Assembly (NCBI GenBank): GCA_013416795.1
Contig: RQSC01000020.1
Coordinates: 305,745 to 345,779, forward strand
Reading direction: 5' to 3'
Source of the DNA: Prasinococcaceae sp. CCMP 1430
Lineage: Eukaryota; Prasinodermophyta; Palmophyllophyceae; Prasinococcales; Prasinococcaceae
DNA length: 40,035 bases
Positions 1 through 7,723 of this stretch are shown here, piece by piece. Made by a program: the position numbers and the translations under genes. Numbering within the stretch: the first letter of the stretch is position 1; each line of letters starts with the position of its first letter. Below the pieces are notes generated by a model. The model worked only from the letters and a program-made list of their open reading frames with translations. It was not told where the DNA came from and searched no databases.

Positions 1-447
1 CCCCCCCCCCCTCCTCTCGATCGGGCCGCGCGCGCGCGCACGCGGGGGCAAACAAAAACAGTCCAGCGGGGGCGCGCGCGATGGGGCGCGCGCGAAGGGG
101 TGCCCGGGGGCATTCAGCGGTGAGGCGAAGGTTCGGCGCCATCCTCCGCAAAGTCCGAATGCGCCCGGATGGCCGCGCGAAAACCGCGACGCGCGCTGCA
201 GGTGAGGGCGGGAAGCGTGGCACGAACCGGCCCCGCCGGCCGAGCGCGCGCGCGCGCGCGCGCGCGAACTCCTGGGCGGTGGGCGGTGGGCGTGCGTGCG
301 GCAGCGCCGCTTGCGCGCAGGCAACGTGCCACACTGTACTCACAGTACACCCCCACCTCTCAACATGCCGCCGAAAGCCGCCGCCCACCCGCCCTACGCC
401 GTCATGGTCCGCGCCTCGCCACAAAAATGATAATCACTGTCCTTCAG
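1..447. other. Intron or upstream sequence of the phosphoglucomutase gene; no exon recognised
   Basis: The stretch opens with a C run and is rich in CG dinucleotide repeats. It ends at CTTCAG (442-447), a good 3' splice site for the phosphoglucomutase exon that follows. A donor-like CAG/GTGAGG lies at 199-207, but the codons before it do not resemble the expected part of phosphoglucomutase, so I do not call an exon there. The N-terminal coding exons must lie left of the window, or be lost at the assembly edge suggested by the C run. Confidence 0.5.
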
Positions 448-1717
448 GATCTACGGCCTCACGCAGTCCATCGAGACCATCGAGATGGCGGACTTCGAGG
501 ACGTCGACCTGGACGCGCTCGGCGAGGTCACCTTCGAGGGCGGGCCCGCGGGATCCTTCGTGGTGGAGGTGGTCGATCCGGTGGCCGACTACCTGGCGTG
601 CCTGCGGGAGGTGTTCGACATGGACGCGCTCAAGGCGTTCGTGTCGCGCCCCGACTTCAGCATGCGCTTCGACGCGATGCACGCCGTCACCGGCGCCTAC
701 GCGGGGCCCATCCTGTGCGACGTGCTCGGCGCGCCCGCCTCGGCCGTCATGAACGGCGTGCCGAAGGAGGACTTCGCCGGCGGCCACCCGGACCCCAACC
801 TCACCTACGCCAAGGAGCTCGTGGACATCATGTACGCGGGCGCCGACGCGCCCGACTTCGGCGCCGCGTCGGACGGCGACGGCGACCGCAACATGATCCT
901 CGGCAACGGCTTCTTCGTGTCGCCCTCCGACTCGGTGGCGATGATCGCCGCCAACGCCGTGGAGTGCATCCCCTACTTCAAGGAGACGGGCATCAAGGGC
1001 CTCGCCAGGTCCATGCCCACCGCGGCCGCGCTCGACAGGGTGGCGGAGAAGATGGGCGTGCCCTTCTTCGAGGTGCCCACCGGCTGGAAGTTCTTCGGCA
1101 ACCTGATGGACGACGGGCAGTGCTCCGTGTGCGGCGAGGAGTCGTTCGGCACCAGCTCTGACCACGTGCGCGAGAAGGACGGCATCTGGGCGGTGCTCGC
1201 CTGGCTGTCCATCCTCGCCAAGAAGAACGAGGGCGTCAAGGAGGGCGAGCCGCTCGTGTCGGTGGAGGACGTCGCCAAGGAGCACTGGGCCACCTACGGC
1301 CGCAACTTCTTCTCGCGCTACGACTACGAGGCGTGCGATGCCGGCGACGCGGGGAAGATGATGGACCACCTGCGCGAGGTGATCGCCGCCACCAAGGCCG
1401 GCGACAAGCTCGGCGACTTCGAGGTGGCGCTCGCGGACGACTTCAGCTACACCGACCCCGTCGACGGCTCGGTGGCCAGCGGCCAGGGCCTGCGCTTCGT
1501 CTTCGCCGACGGCTCGCGCATCATCTTCCGCCTGAGCGGCACGGGCTCCGCCGGAGCCACCATTCGCATGTACGTCGAGCAGTACTGCGGGGCGGAGGAC
1601 ACGGACAAGCACGGCGTCGACGCGCAGGAGGCGCTCGCGCCGCTGATCGCCGTCGCGCTGGACACCTCGAAGCTCGCCGAGTTCACCGGCCGCGAGTCGC
1701 CCACCGTGATCACGTAG
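448..1717 (+). CDS. PGM1: Phosphoglucomutase (alpha-D-phosphohexomutase family), 3' terminal exon
   Basis: The enzyme interconverts glucose 1-phosphate and glucose 6-phosphate in the cytosol, linking glycolysis to storage glucan and nucleotide-sugar synthesis. About 420 residues are visible and align along the C-terminal three quarters of eukaryotic PGM. Seen directly: the domain II metal loop DGDGD (872-886), the domain III sugar-binding loop GEESFGT (1133-1153), the domain IV phosphate-binding RLSGTGS (1529-1549), and the family-typical end PTVIT before TAG. The exon starts after CTTCAG at 447; base 448 completes a codon split with the previous exon, and the reading continues [12 protein letters not shown] before the first internal ATG at 485, so that ATG is not the start. 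Domain I with the catalytic phosphoserine loop is not in the window. The gene is convergent with the next one, 156 bp away. No damage is seen in the exon. Confidence 0.93.
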
Positions 1718-1873
1718 GGCGCCCCTTTTTTGGCGCGTTAGCTCAGTGCGGGGGCGAGCGTAGCATGAGCAGCGCGAGGGCACGTATCCGCACGTCTGCG
1801 CGTGCTCGTGCGCGCGCGCCGTGCGTTGCGTAGACGCATATGTTAAATTCTATGATACAACAGTCACTGCCCC

Positions 1874-3415
1874 TCACGCGTCCCACAGGAAGGACAGCCA
1901 GCCGCCGACGACGAGGCCGAGCACCAATGCGAGCACGGCAAGGTTACCCACGGCCTCCTTCATGTGCGGCGGCGCGAGCTGCGGGGCGAGCATGAGGATG
2001 CCCCCGCCCACGTAGCCATTCGTGGCGCCCAGCAGCAGCGAGAGCGTGCACACGATCGCCTCGCCGGCGCCGGCGTGCACGGCCACGGAGAACGCCGGCC
2101 AAAACGTCGCACGCGAAGCTGCGAGCATCCATCCCGTTCGGCGTTCGCGGATGTGCAGGCGCTCGACGCCCAGCAGCAGTTTGGCGCCCAGGTCCCCCAG
2201 GTTCCACAGCGCAATGCACAGCACCGCGTACCAGTCGCCGAGCGCCTCGGATTTGACGCCCGACACCGCGAAGAACGCAGGGAAAATGGAGAGCGTCACC
2301 ATGTACGTGAAGCAGATAGAGGCCGCTTCGGGCCACGCGATGGCCCACGCCTGCGCGAACTCGCGCGCCCGCGCCACGGCACGCTCGTGCGCGGCACCAA
2401 GCGTCGCCGCGCGCGGCAGACGCCGCATTCGGGCGCCATAACCCGCACTTGAAAAGCCGCTGACACCACCTTCTTGGAGGCCGACGCTCTCGTCCACGCG
2501 ACTCTTCCCGCCTGCGCCACCCCCATCGGTCGTCGCGGCCGACGACGACGCCCCCGCGCCCGCCAGCAGCGCGGCGTCGCTCTCGGTGCCTAGGCGCCCG
2601 CCGCCGTCAGCAATGCCATCGCGAGCGTAGGTGTGGCCGTCGGCCGCAGCGACTGGGTTGTCGAAGAGCGCATCGCCACCCTCGCCACCGTCGACCACGC
2701 CCTCCCAGGCGAGCTCCGCGTCGACCGTGCCACGCGCCGCGAGCGCCCGGTAGTGCGCGACGATGGGCAGGCGGACCATCCGACCGTACAGCGCGATGCA
2801 GAGCGCCACCCAGCAGCCGGCGAGGCCGAAGTACAGCAGCGCCGACCGCCGCAGCCCCTCTTGCGTGTCCTCGTACGCCGCCTTGGTGCACAGCCTCAGC
2901 ACGCTGATGACGAAGCCCGCCACCGACGTGCCCCCCGTCAGCGCCTGCGTGTAGCGCGGCGGCAGGGGACCCGCCAGCGCGTAGACGGCTCCCTGGCACG
3001 TCCCGTCACCCACGCCCGTCAGCGCCACCAGTAAGGCCGCCACGCCGAAGCCCGCGTCGCCCGCCCCGCCCGTGGCGAGCGGCATGGCGATCATCACGAG
3101 CAGGAAGATGCCGAAGCCGAACGCGACTCGCGCGTGCGACGTGGGGGCGCGCGCGAGGAAGGTGCACGCGACCAGCAGGGCAAAGTTTGGCAGCATGTAG
3201 CACACCGAGAAGACCGACTCGACGTTGCGCCCTGGGTAGAGCGAGGCGAAGTAGTCCACCGCGGTGATGATGGCGTTCCACGGGAAGAGCACGCCCGCCC
3301 CGACGGCGAACACTTTGGCGAGAGGAGGGCGGTGGGTGGGCAGGACGCACGAGCGTGAGCGCGGTTGCGCGCGCTCGAGGGGCACGCCGCGCGGCAGGCC
3401 CGCGCGGGCGCGCAT
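1874..3415 (-). CDS. Equilibrative nucleoside transporter (ENT/SLC29 family)
   Basis: This is a predicted plasma- or organelle-membrane facilitator of nucleosides and nucleobases. The 513-residue reading has the ENT hallmark in its first membrane helix (GAGVLFPWNAIITAVDYF), hydrophobic helices consistent with the family's eleven, and a long Gly/Asp/Ser-rich hydrophilic loop between the first six and last five helices, the usual place of the ENT cytosolic loop. The later helices carry SICFTYMVTLSIFPAF and end GLVVGGWLSFLWDA. Family members usually have 400-500 residues. The start is uncertain: the ATG at 3415 opens an Arg/Pro-rich leader of about 34 residues unlike ENT N-termini. A pyrimidine-rich stretch ending in AAAG just before VFAVGAG could be a 3' splice site, with the true first exon further upstream (an ATGTCGCAG lies at 3497, but its phase does not fit simply). 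Confidence 0.85.
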   Translation of the reverse strand: MRARAGLPRGVPLERAQPRSRSCVLPTHRPPLAKVFAVGAGVLFPWNAIITAVDYFASLYPGRNVESVFSVCYMLPNFALLVACTFLARAPTSHARVAFGFGIFLLVMIAMPLATGGAGDAGFGVAALLVALTGVGDGTCQGAVYALAGPLPPRYTQALTGGTSVAGFVISVLRLCTKAAYEDTQEGLRRSALLYFGLAGCWVALCIALYGRMVRLPIVAHYRALAARGTVDAELAWEGVVDGGEGGDALFDNPVAAADGHTYARDGIADGGGRLGTESDAALLAGAGASSSAATTDGGGAGGKSRVDESVGLQEGGVSGFSSAGYGARMRRLPRAATLGAAHERAVARAREFAQAWAIAWPEAASICFTYMVTLSIFPAFFAVSGVKSEALGDWYAVLCIALWNLGDLGAKLLLGVERLHIRERRTGWMLAASRATFWPAFSVAVHAGAGEAIVCTLSLLLGATNGYVGGGILMLAPQLAPPHMKEAVGNLAVLALVLGLVVGGWLSFLWDA

Positions 3416-3812
3416 ACGCGCCGGCGCCGCACGCGGCGCGCGCGGGCGCCGCGCCGTGTGGCGCGCGGCGAGAGGCTCGCCTCACCACCTGCGACATTTC
3501 GATTCAACAAACGCTCGGGACGGGCGGGGGACGCGCGCGCTCAGACACAACAGCTGCGGCCGCCCAGGACGCACGCGCATGCGCATGCACGCGTCCACGC
3601 GCACGCGCGCACAGACACCCACCCACCCGCTCGCCAGCCGCGCGACGTCGGCGCTCGGGGAGGGCGCCCGCCCCGCGCGCGCGCAGGCGCTCGCCCCCCC
3701 GCCGGTACGAAAAAATGAGACCCGTTATATGGGAGTTGTGCGTGCGCGGGCAGCGAGGGCGGCAAGGGCGGCCCTTGCCTCTCGCGCCCGCGCGTGCGGA
3801 GCGCGCGCGGCG
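3416..3812. other. GC-rich intergenic stretch between nucleoside transporter 5' end and SGNH hydrolase 3' end
   Basis: Nothing coding is convincing here. The sequence is CG-rich with runs of alternating purine-pyrimidine. It should hold the promoter, and possibly a short first exon, of the transporter (ATGTCGCAG then GTGGTGAGG on the minus strand near 3497), as well as the 3' end of the hydrolase transcript. Confidence 0.4.
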
Positions 3813-5022
3813 TCAGCGCCACGTCGTGCCGAGGTGTGAGAAGATGGCGTCGCCGATGAAGGTGCCCCACGCCCTGTAGCCGAGCATCGAGGGGTGCACG
3901 CCGTCCTCCGCCCACAGCGCGGGGTCGTTGGGGCGAGCGCCGACGAGGCGAAGCATGCTCTCCGTAGACGGACAGCCAACGAAGACGTTATCGCCGTCGA
4001 GGGCGCGCTTCTGCTCGTCCCACAGCCCGGCGATGAAAGGAACGAAGAGCGACAGCGGGAAGCTCTCGGTGAGGCCCGGCGCCCAGTGGACGGGCAGCGC
4101 CGGCAGGAACACCTGGGGGTGGGGGGGTGCGAAGGGGTTGGCACGCGCGGTCGTCAGCCTCGAGCTGCCAAGCGAGGGGTGCCTGCGAGGCCAGGTCTGA
4201 TCCTGGCGCACGCGGCGGCGCTCGCTGTCCCTCAGTACTTCTTAGAGATTATCACCTACAGCGCACCGAAGGCTTCGGGGATAGGTTGTGTCTTCACAGG
4301 GACGCGCGTTCGCGGCAGCGCAGGGCGCGCGAGGCGGCGCGCCGCGCGCGTACCTTGACGTTGCCGCTCGCGCCGGCATTGCCGACGCGCTCGCGTATGC
4401 GCTCGATGAGGGCGGCGAGGTCGTCGCGGAACGCCCACGGCGTCTTCATGCCGCGCCACATCTGCTTCCACTCGTTGAGGCCGACGAGCAGCACGACCGC
4501 CGTGAACTCCTCGGTGTCGTCGGCGGGCCCGCCGCCACTCGTCCCTGCGCCATCGACAGACGCCGCCCGGATGCGCTCAGCCAGCGAGCGGGTGGCCTCC
4601 TGTGGCGAGGCGAGTGCCGGCACCCGCGCCACGAGCCGCAGCCCCTCGGCGTCGCCCGCGACGCCTCCGTCCGGCCGCAGCCCCGCGCGCAGGCTCGCCC
4701 GGGTGACCATGACCGCCTCAGCGCTCGCGCTCGCGTCCTCCGCGCGCGGCGTGCCGCCACCTCCGAGTATCTTGTCCACGTGCTCCTCGATCATCCGCGT
4801 GTCGCCGCCGTTGACGCCGTGGCACTGCCAGCGCACGTCGACGCCGAGCAGCTGCGCGAGGCGCGACGCGACCGCGCGCGGGAACGCGGGCCCGTCCGCC
4901 GACGAGCAGCCCACGCCGGTGACGAGCGAGTCGCCCAGGAATATGAGGTTGTAGCGCCGCCGCGGCGAGGGCGGCGCAGGCGCGCGGCCGGCGGATGCGG
5001 CCGGCGACGCGTGCGCGCCCAT
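3813..5022 (-). CDS. SGNH/GDSL-type hydrolase (esterase/lipase-like), two exons
   Basis: Predicted serine ester hydrolase, substrate unknown. Coding = exon 1 at 5022-4354 and exon 2 at 4112-3813. The 241-bp intron has donor AAG/GTACGC and acceptor CCCCCAG/GTG; splicing in phase 0 gives 322 residues and the continuous strand NVKVFLPALPV. SGNH blocks are visible: block I FLGDSLVTG with nucleophile Ser32, block II GVNGGD (Gly around 72), block III VGLNEWK (Asn183), block V AEDGVHPS with Asp293 and His296. A Gly/Ala-rich insert (about 88-170) separates blocks II and III. No signal peptide is evident. The ATG at 5022 was chosen because an in-frame stop lies at 5059-5061; an upstream exon is possible. 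Immediately upstream on the same strand, in another frame, is a fragment of tryptophanyl-tRNA synthetase. Confidence 0.8.
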
Positions 5023-5028
5023 CAGGGC

Positions 5029-5242
5029 GGGACCCCCCGCGGCGCTCTTCCACGCGCGCTATGGTCTCGTCCTTGATCTTTGAGCACCCGAACTGGTCGA
5101 CCAGCTTGTCGTAGTCGATGGCGCCGTCCTGTCCGCCGCTGACGTCCCACGGCGTGACGACCTGCTCGCCTCCGTCGGCGGCGGGCGCCGCCTCGCCCAT
5201 CGGCGCGTCGGGCGCGGGCGCGCCGCCCCCCGGCGACGACAT
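5029..5242 (-). pseudogene. Orphan N-terminal fragment of cytosolic tryptophanyl-tRNA synthetase
   Basis: Reading from ATG 5242, an Ala/Gly/Pro-rich leader of about 28 residues is followed by VVTPWDVSGG, AIDYDKLVDQFG and CSKIKDETIARVEER. This matches the segment of eukaryotic cytosolic TrpRS just before its Rossmann domain (family pattern DPW..., G(I)DYDKL...FG..KI...(I)..R(I)E). Resemblance stops around 5029, where the family continues into HHFLRRG and the catalytic core; here the frame runs into Arg/Ala-rich noise. No good GT donor is seen at the break and no catalytic HIGH/KMSAS regions are in the window. It is either a first exon joined to the wrong neighbour by the assembly, or a truncated duplicate. 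It is out of frame with the hydrolase that starts 7 bases later, so a simple fusion is unlikely. Confidence 0.6.
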
Positions 5243-6021
5243 CGCGCCGCCGCTGCACCTGCGCCACTGCTCGCTTCGAGCTCATCCTCGAGAGAGAAGG
5301 CCTCCTCGACGAGGGGATCAGGAGGAATGCCACGATGATGGATGGGCACGACGCTCCCGCGTGCACTCTCCACGCTGGAAGCGTCGGCGCCGACGTGACT
5401 GGACCCCATCGTGGTCGCGCCTGCATCTGCACTGGCGTCTGGGCCAGGCCCGAGCGCGACCAGATCTGCCGCGTGGACTGCCTGCGGCAGCGAGACAGAC
5501 GCGTGCCGGCGGAAGCGACGGCCCATCGAGGCTGCCAGGGCTACGTCGCACATGGTTTGCATGTCGGTAGCCTCCAACACGCCGTCTGAGACAAGCATAA
5601 TGAGCGCGTTGTCCCATTCGCTGTCGTCAATGTCGAACTCAAAGCCAGAGGTCGCCGCTGTATGCGAGACCACCTCACCAAACGGCACGTCGCCCACAGC
5701 TCGGCTGACTGCCAGGAGCGCATCGCTGCCAGGCATCTGCAGCCGCATGCGCCCCGACGGCATTCGCACGACCTCGCCGCCCGCCGCGCGGATGCGCTCC
5801 TGCTCCGCGGCGTCCGAAGGTGACGGCGAGGCCACGAGCTCTTTCGCCTTGCCGAGCGGCGAGCAGAGCACCGCGCGGGCGTCGCCAAGGGTCGCGACGC
5901 CCAGCGACATGCGCCGGCCGTCGCGCCTCACGGCCACGGCCGCGGCCGTCGCCCCCGCCGGGGAGCCGTCCTCGACGACGTGATGCGACGCCACGAAGCT
6001 CGCGTGCGAGGCCTTGAAGGC
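5059..6021 (-). CDS. Protein phosphatase 2C-like (PPM family), partial, N-terminus missing at an assembly join
   Basis: PPM phosphatases are metal-dependent Ser/Thr phosphatases. The visible part starts abruptly beside the single n at 6024 and holds the middle and later PP2C motifs: a GATAAAVAV strand, a G-V-A-T-L-GDARAVL strand (family GDSR-A-V-L), AAEQERIRAAGGEV (family E..RI..AGG.V), LAVSRAVGDVPFGEVV (family L-A-VSRA-GD) and LIMLVSDGVLEATD (family SDG-(L/V)). The N-terminal metal-ligand motifs (D, DGH) are absent because the sequence is cut. The usual closing strand with DN-(I/M)-T also cannot be seen: after the SDG motif comes a low-complexity tail. The nominal frame stops at 5059, but real coding probably ends, or splices, near 5258 where a CAG/GTGCAG lies. 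The 5' end is replaced by a TG-rich minisatellite. Confidence 0.72.
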   Translation of the reverse strand, partial: AFKASHASFVASHHVVEDGSPAGATAAAVAVRRDGRRMSLGVATLGDARAVLCSPLGKAKELVASPSPSDAAEQERIRAAGGEVVRMPSGRMRLQMPGSDALLAVSRAVGDVPFGEVVSHTAATSGFEFDIDDSEWDNALIMLVSDGVLEATDMQTMCDVALAASMGRRFRRHASVSLPQAVHAADLVALGPGPDASADAGATTMGSSHVGADASSVESARGSVVPIHHRGIPPDPLVEEAFSLEDELEASSGAGAAAARCRRRGAARPRPTRRWARRRPPPTEASRSSRRGTSAADRTAPSTTTSWSTSSGAQRSRTRP

Positions 6022-6024
6022 CGN

Positions 6025-6315
6025 GTGTGATGTGAGTGTGTTTTGTGTGTGTTTTTTTGTGTGTTTTGTGTGTGTGTGTGATGTGAGTGTGTTTTGTGTG
6101 TGTTTTTTTGTGTGTTTTGTGTGTGTGTGTGATGTGAGTGTGTTTTGTGTGTGTTTTTTTGTGTGTTTTGTGTGTGTGTGTGATGTGAGTGTGTTTTGTG
6201 TGTGTTTTTGTGTGTGTTTTGTGTGTGTGTGTGATGTGAGTGTGTTTTGTGTGTGTTTTTGTGTGTGTTTTTGTGTGTGTTTGTGTGTATGTGTTTTTGT
6301 GTGTGTTTTGTGTGA
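6025..6315. repeat. 51-bp TG-rich minisatellite, about four full units plus degenerate (TG)n/(TTTTG) tail
   Basis: The landmark GATGTGAGTG recurs at 6029, 6080, 6131, 6182 and 6233, exactly 51 bases apart. Units are nearly identical, differing in the length of a T run (seven, seven, seven, then five). The period is 17 codons, so every frame gives a 17-residue periodic peptide, which explains the long Cys/Val or His/Thr readings here; I do not think it is coding. The tract begins directly after an unresolved n at 6024, which cuts off the PP2C gene. Confidence 0.9.
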
Positions 6316-6365
6316 CACCCTTAACCCTAACCCGAGTGCATATGTTTGGGGTAGGGTTTAAACCT
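6316..6365. repeat. Degenerate telomere-like tract (CCTTAACCCTAACCC ... GGGTAGGGTTTAAACC)
   Basis: ACCCTTAACCCTAACCC at 6316-6332 is followed by GGGTAGGGTTTAAACC near 6350-6363. The two halves are inverted relative to each other. They resemble interstitial or subtelomeric copies of a TTAGGG/TTTAGGG-type repeat next to the minisatellite. Confidence 0.55.
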
Positions 6366-6706
6366 TATCCTCATCGGGTGGCGAGGCGGGCGTCCGGCGG
6401 GCGCGCTCGCGCGCGCGGCAGGGGGAGGCAGGGGAGGCAGGGGCGGTGCGTGTGTGTGTGCGTGTGTGTGTGTCGGGGGAAAAGGGGAGGGAGGGAGGGA
6501 GTGTGCGTCGGCGCGGTGGAAGAAGAGCCATCCAGGCGATCGGCGCGCGCGGCGCCACTCAGTGCGGCGGGGGGCGGCGTGCGTGTGTGCGCTTGCGCGC
6601 GCGCGCGCGCGGGCGGGCGTGTGCTTGCTTGTGCGTGCGTGTGCGTGCGGTGTGCGGGTGCGTGCGGGTGTGTGAGGGGGGAAAGCGGCAAGAGGGGGCG
6701 ATAGCG

Positions 6707-7633
6707 ATGGCGATGCGCGCGGCGGCGCACGCCGCGCCAGCGGCGGCGCGGGCGCGAGGCGGCGAGAGGCGGGCGACGGCGGCGGCCGCCGCCTCGGTCG
6801 ACGGCCTGGGCATCGCGCGCCCGGCCGCCGCCCACGCTTCGAGCGAGGCGGACGTCTTCCTCGACATCGCCATCGACGGTGCCGAGCCGAGGCGCGTCGC
6901 CGTGCGGCTGTACGCCGACGCGCCCGCCGTCGCGCGCGCGCGCTTCGCGGCGCTCTGCGAGGGCACCGCCGACGGCGTGAGCTACCGGCGGACCGCGGTC
7001 ACCACCGTCGACGCGGACGGGGGATACGTGTCCACGGACGGCGTCAAGAGCTTGTCCTACGGCTCGGGCGGCACGCGCGTGCCCGGCGGCGAGACGGCGT
7101 CCGAGGTCAAGGCGGAGTTTCGCGCGCAGGGCGACGGCAGGCGCACGCACTCCCGCGCGGGCCTCGTGTCGCTGGCCGTGCTCGACACCGACGTCGAGAC
7201 GCAGGACGTGGAGGAGGAGTATCAGTTCGTCAAGGGCAAGCTCGCCGTCGTCGAGAAGAAAGGCAAGAGGCTGGCGCCTCCCAACGGAACGGGATTCAAC
7301 ATTACCACAGGCGCAGCGCCCGCACTCGACGGCACGTCCACTGTGGTGGGCGAGGTGGTGGAGGGCCTCGATGCGGTCGCCGCCATCGCCGCCCTCCCCG
7401 TGGTCAAACCCAACACCGGCGGGCTCAGCGGGGGGCTCTTCGCGCTGGGGAAGGGCGCGGGCGACCCACGCGCGAAGATGGTCGAAAAGAGCTTCAACAA
7501 GCCCTTCGCTAAGGTCGTCGTGCAGCGCTCGGGCGTCGTTGCGCGCGCGGCGCCGCCCGAGCCGCCGGCCGACGTTAGCGAGGACGCCGCCGACGCGGCC
7601 GATGCGACGCAGGCCGCGGCCACGGCCGCATAA
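6707..7633 (+). CDS. Divergent cyclophilin-type peptidyl-prolyl isomerase, probably organelle targeted
   Basis: The 308-residue product starts at ATG 6707, chosen because the reading upstream is a GT-rich simple repeat. The first 45 or so residues are Ala/Arg-rich with almost no acidic residues, as in plastid or mitochondrial transit peptides. The cyclophilin fold is recognised from VFLDIAIDGAEPRRVAVRLYADAPAVARARFAALC at the start, SRAGLVSLAVLDTD in the middle, and NGTGFNITTGAAPALDG followed by VVGEVVEGLDAVAAIA at the end (family FFITT.PAP.LDG..VVFG.V..G..VV). The catalytic FHR segment is replaced by YRRTAVTTV, so isomerase activity is doubtful; the pattern recalls the divergent chloroplast cyclophilins of plants. 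A Pro/Ala/Asp-rich tail closes the protein. It is convergent with the TARBP1-like gene, 90 bp apart. Confidence 0.75.
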   Translation: MAMRAAAHAAPAAARARGGERRATAAAAASVDGLGIARPAAAHASSEADVFLDIAIDGAEPRRVAVRLYADAPAVARARFAALCEGTADGVSYRRTAVTTVDADGGYVSTDGVKSLSYGSGGTRVPGGETASEVKAEFRAQGDGRRTHSRAGLVSLAVLDTDVETQDVEEEYQFVKGKLAVVEKKGKRLAPPNGTGFNITTGAAPALDGTSTVVGEVVEGLDAVAAIAALPVVKPNTGGLSGGLFALGKGAGDPRAKMVEKSFNKPFAKVVVQRSGVVARAAPPEPPADVSEDAADAADATQAAATAA

Positions 7634-7723
7634 ACCGAGCGGTCGCGGTCGCGCGGTCGCGCGCGCGCCCCGAGCTCGTTGTACATAAGACGCCGCACAT
7701 TGCCTGCAGCATGCGCTCAGCAA

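Noticed and set aside
434-1783. A 449-residue minus-strand open frame antisense to phosphoglucomutase
   Set aside because: It is a shadow of the GC-rich codon use of PGM; its product is Val/His/Arg/Gly-rich without any recognisable motif.
5022-5242. Fusion protein of the TrpRS fragment with the SGNH hydrolase
   Set aside because: The two are in different frames, the hydrolase frame has a stop at 5059-5061, and no GT-AG pair was found to join them.
6025-6315. CRISPR-like regular repeats
   Set aside because: The units are contiguous 51-bp TG-rich repeats with no unique spacers, in a eukaryotic genome.
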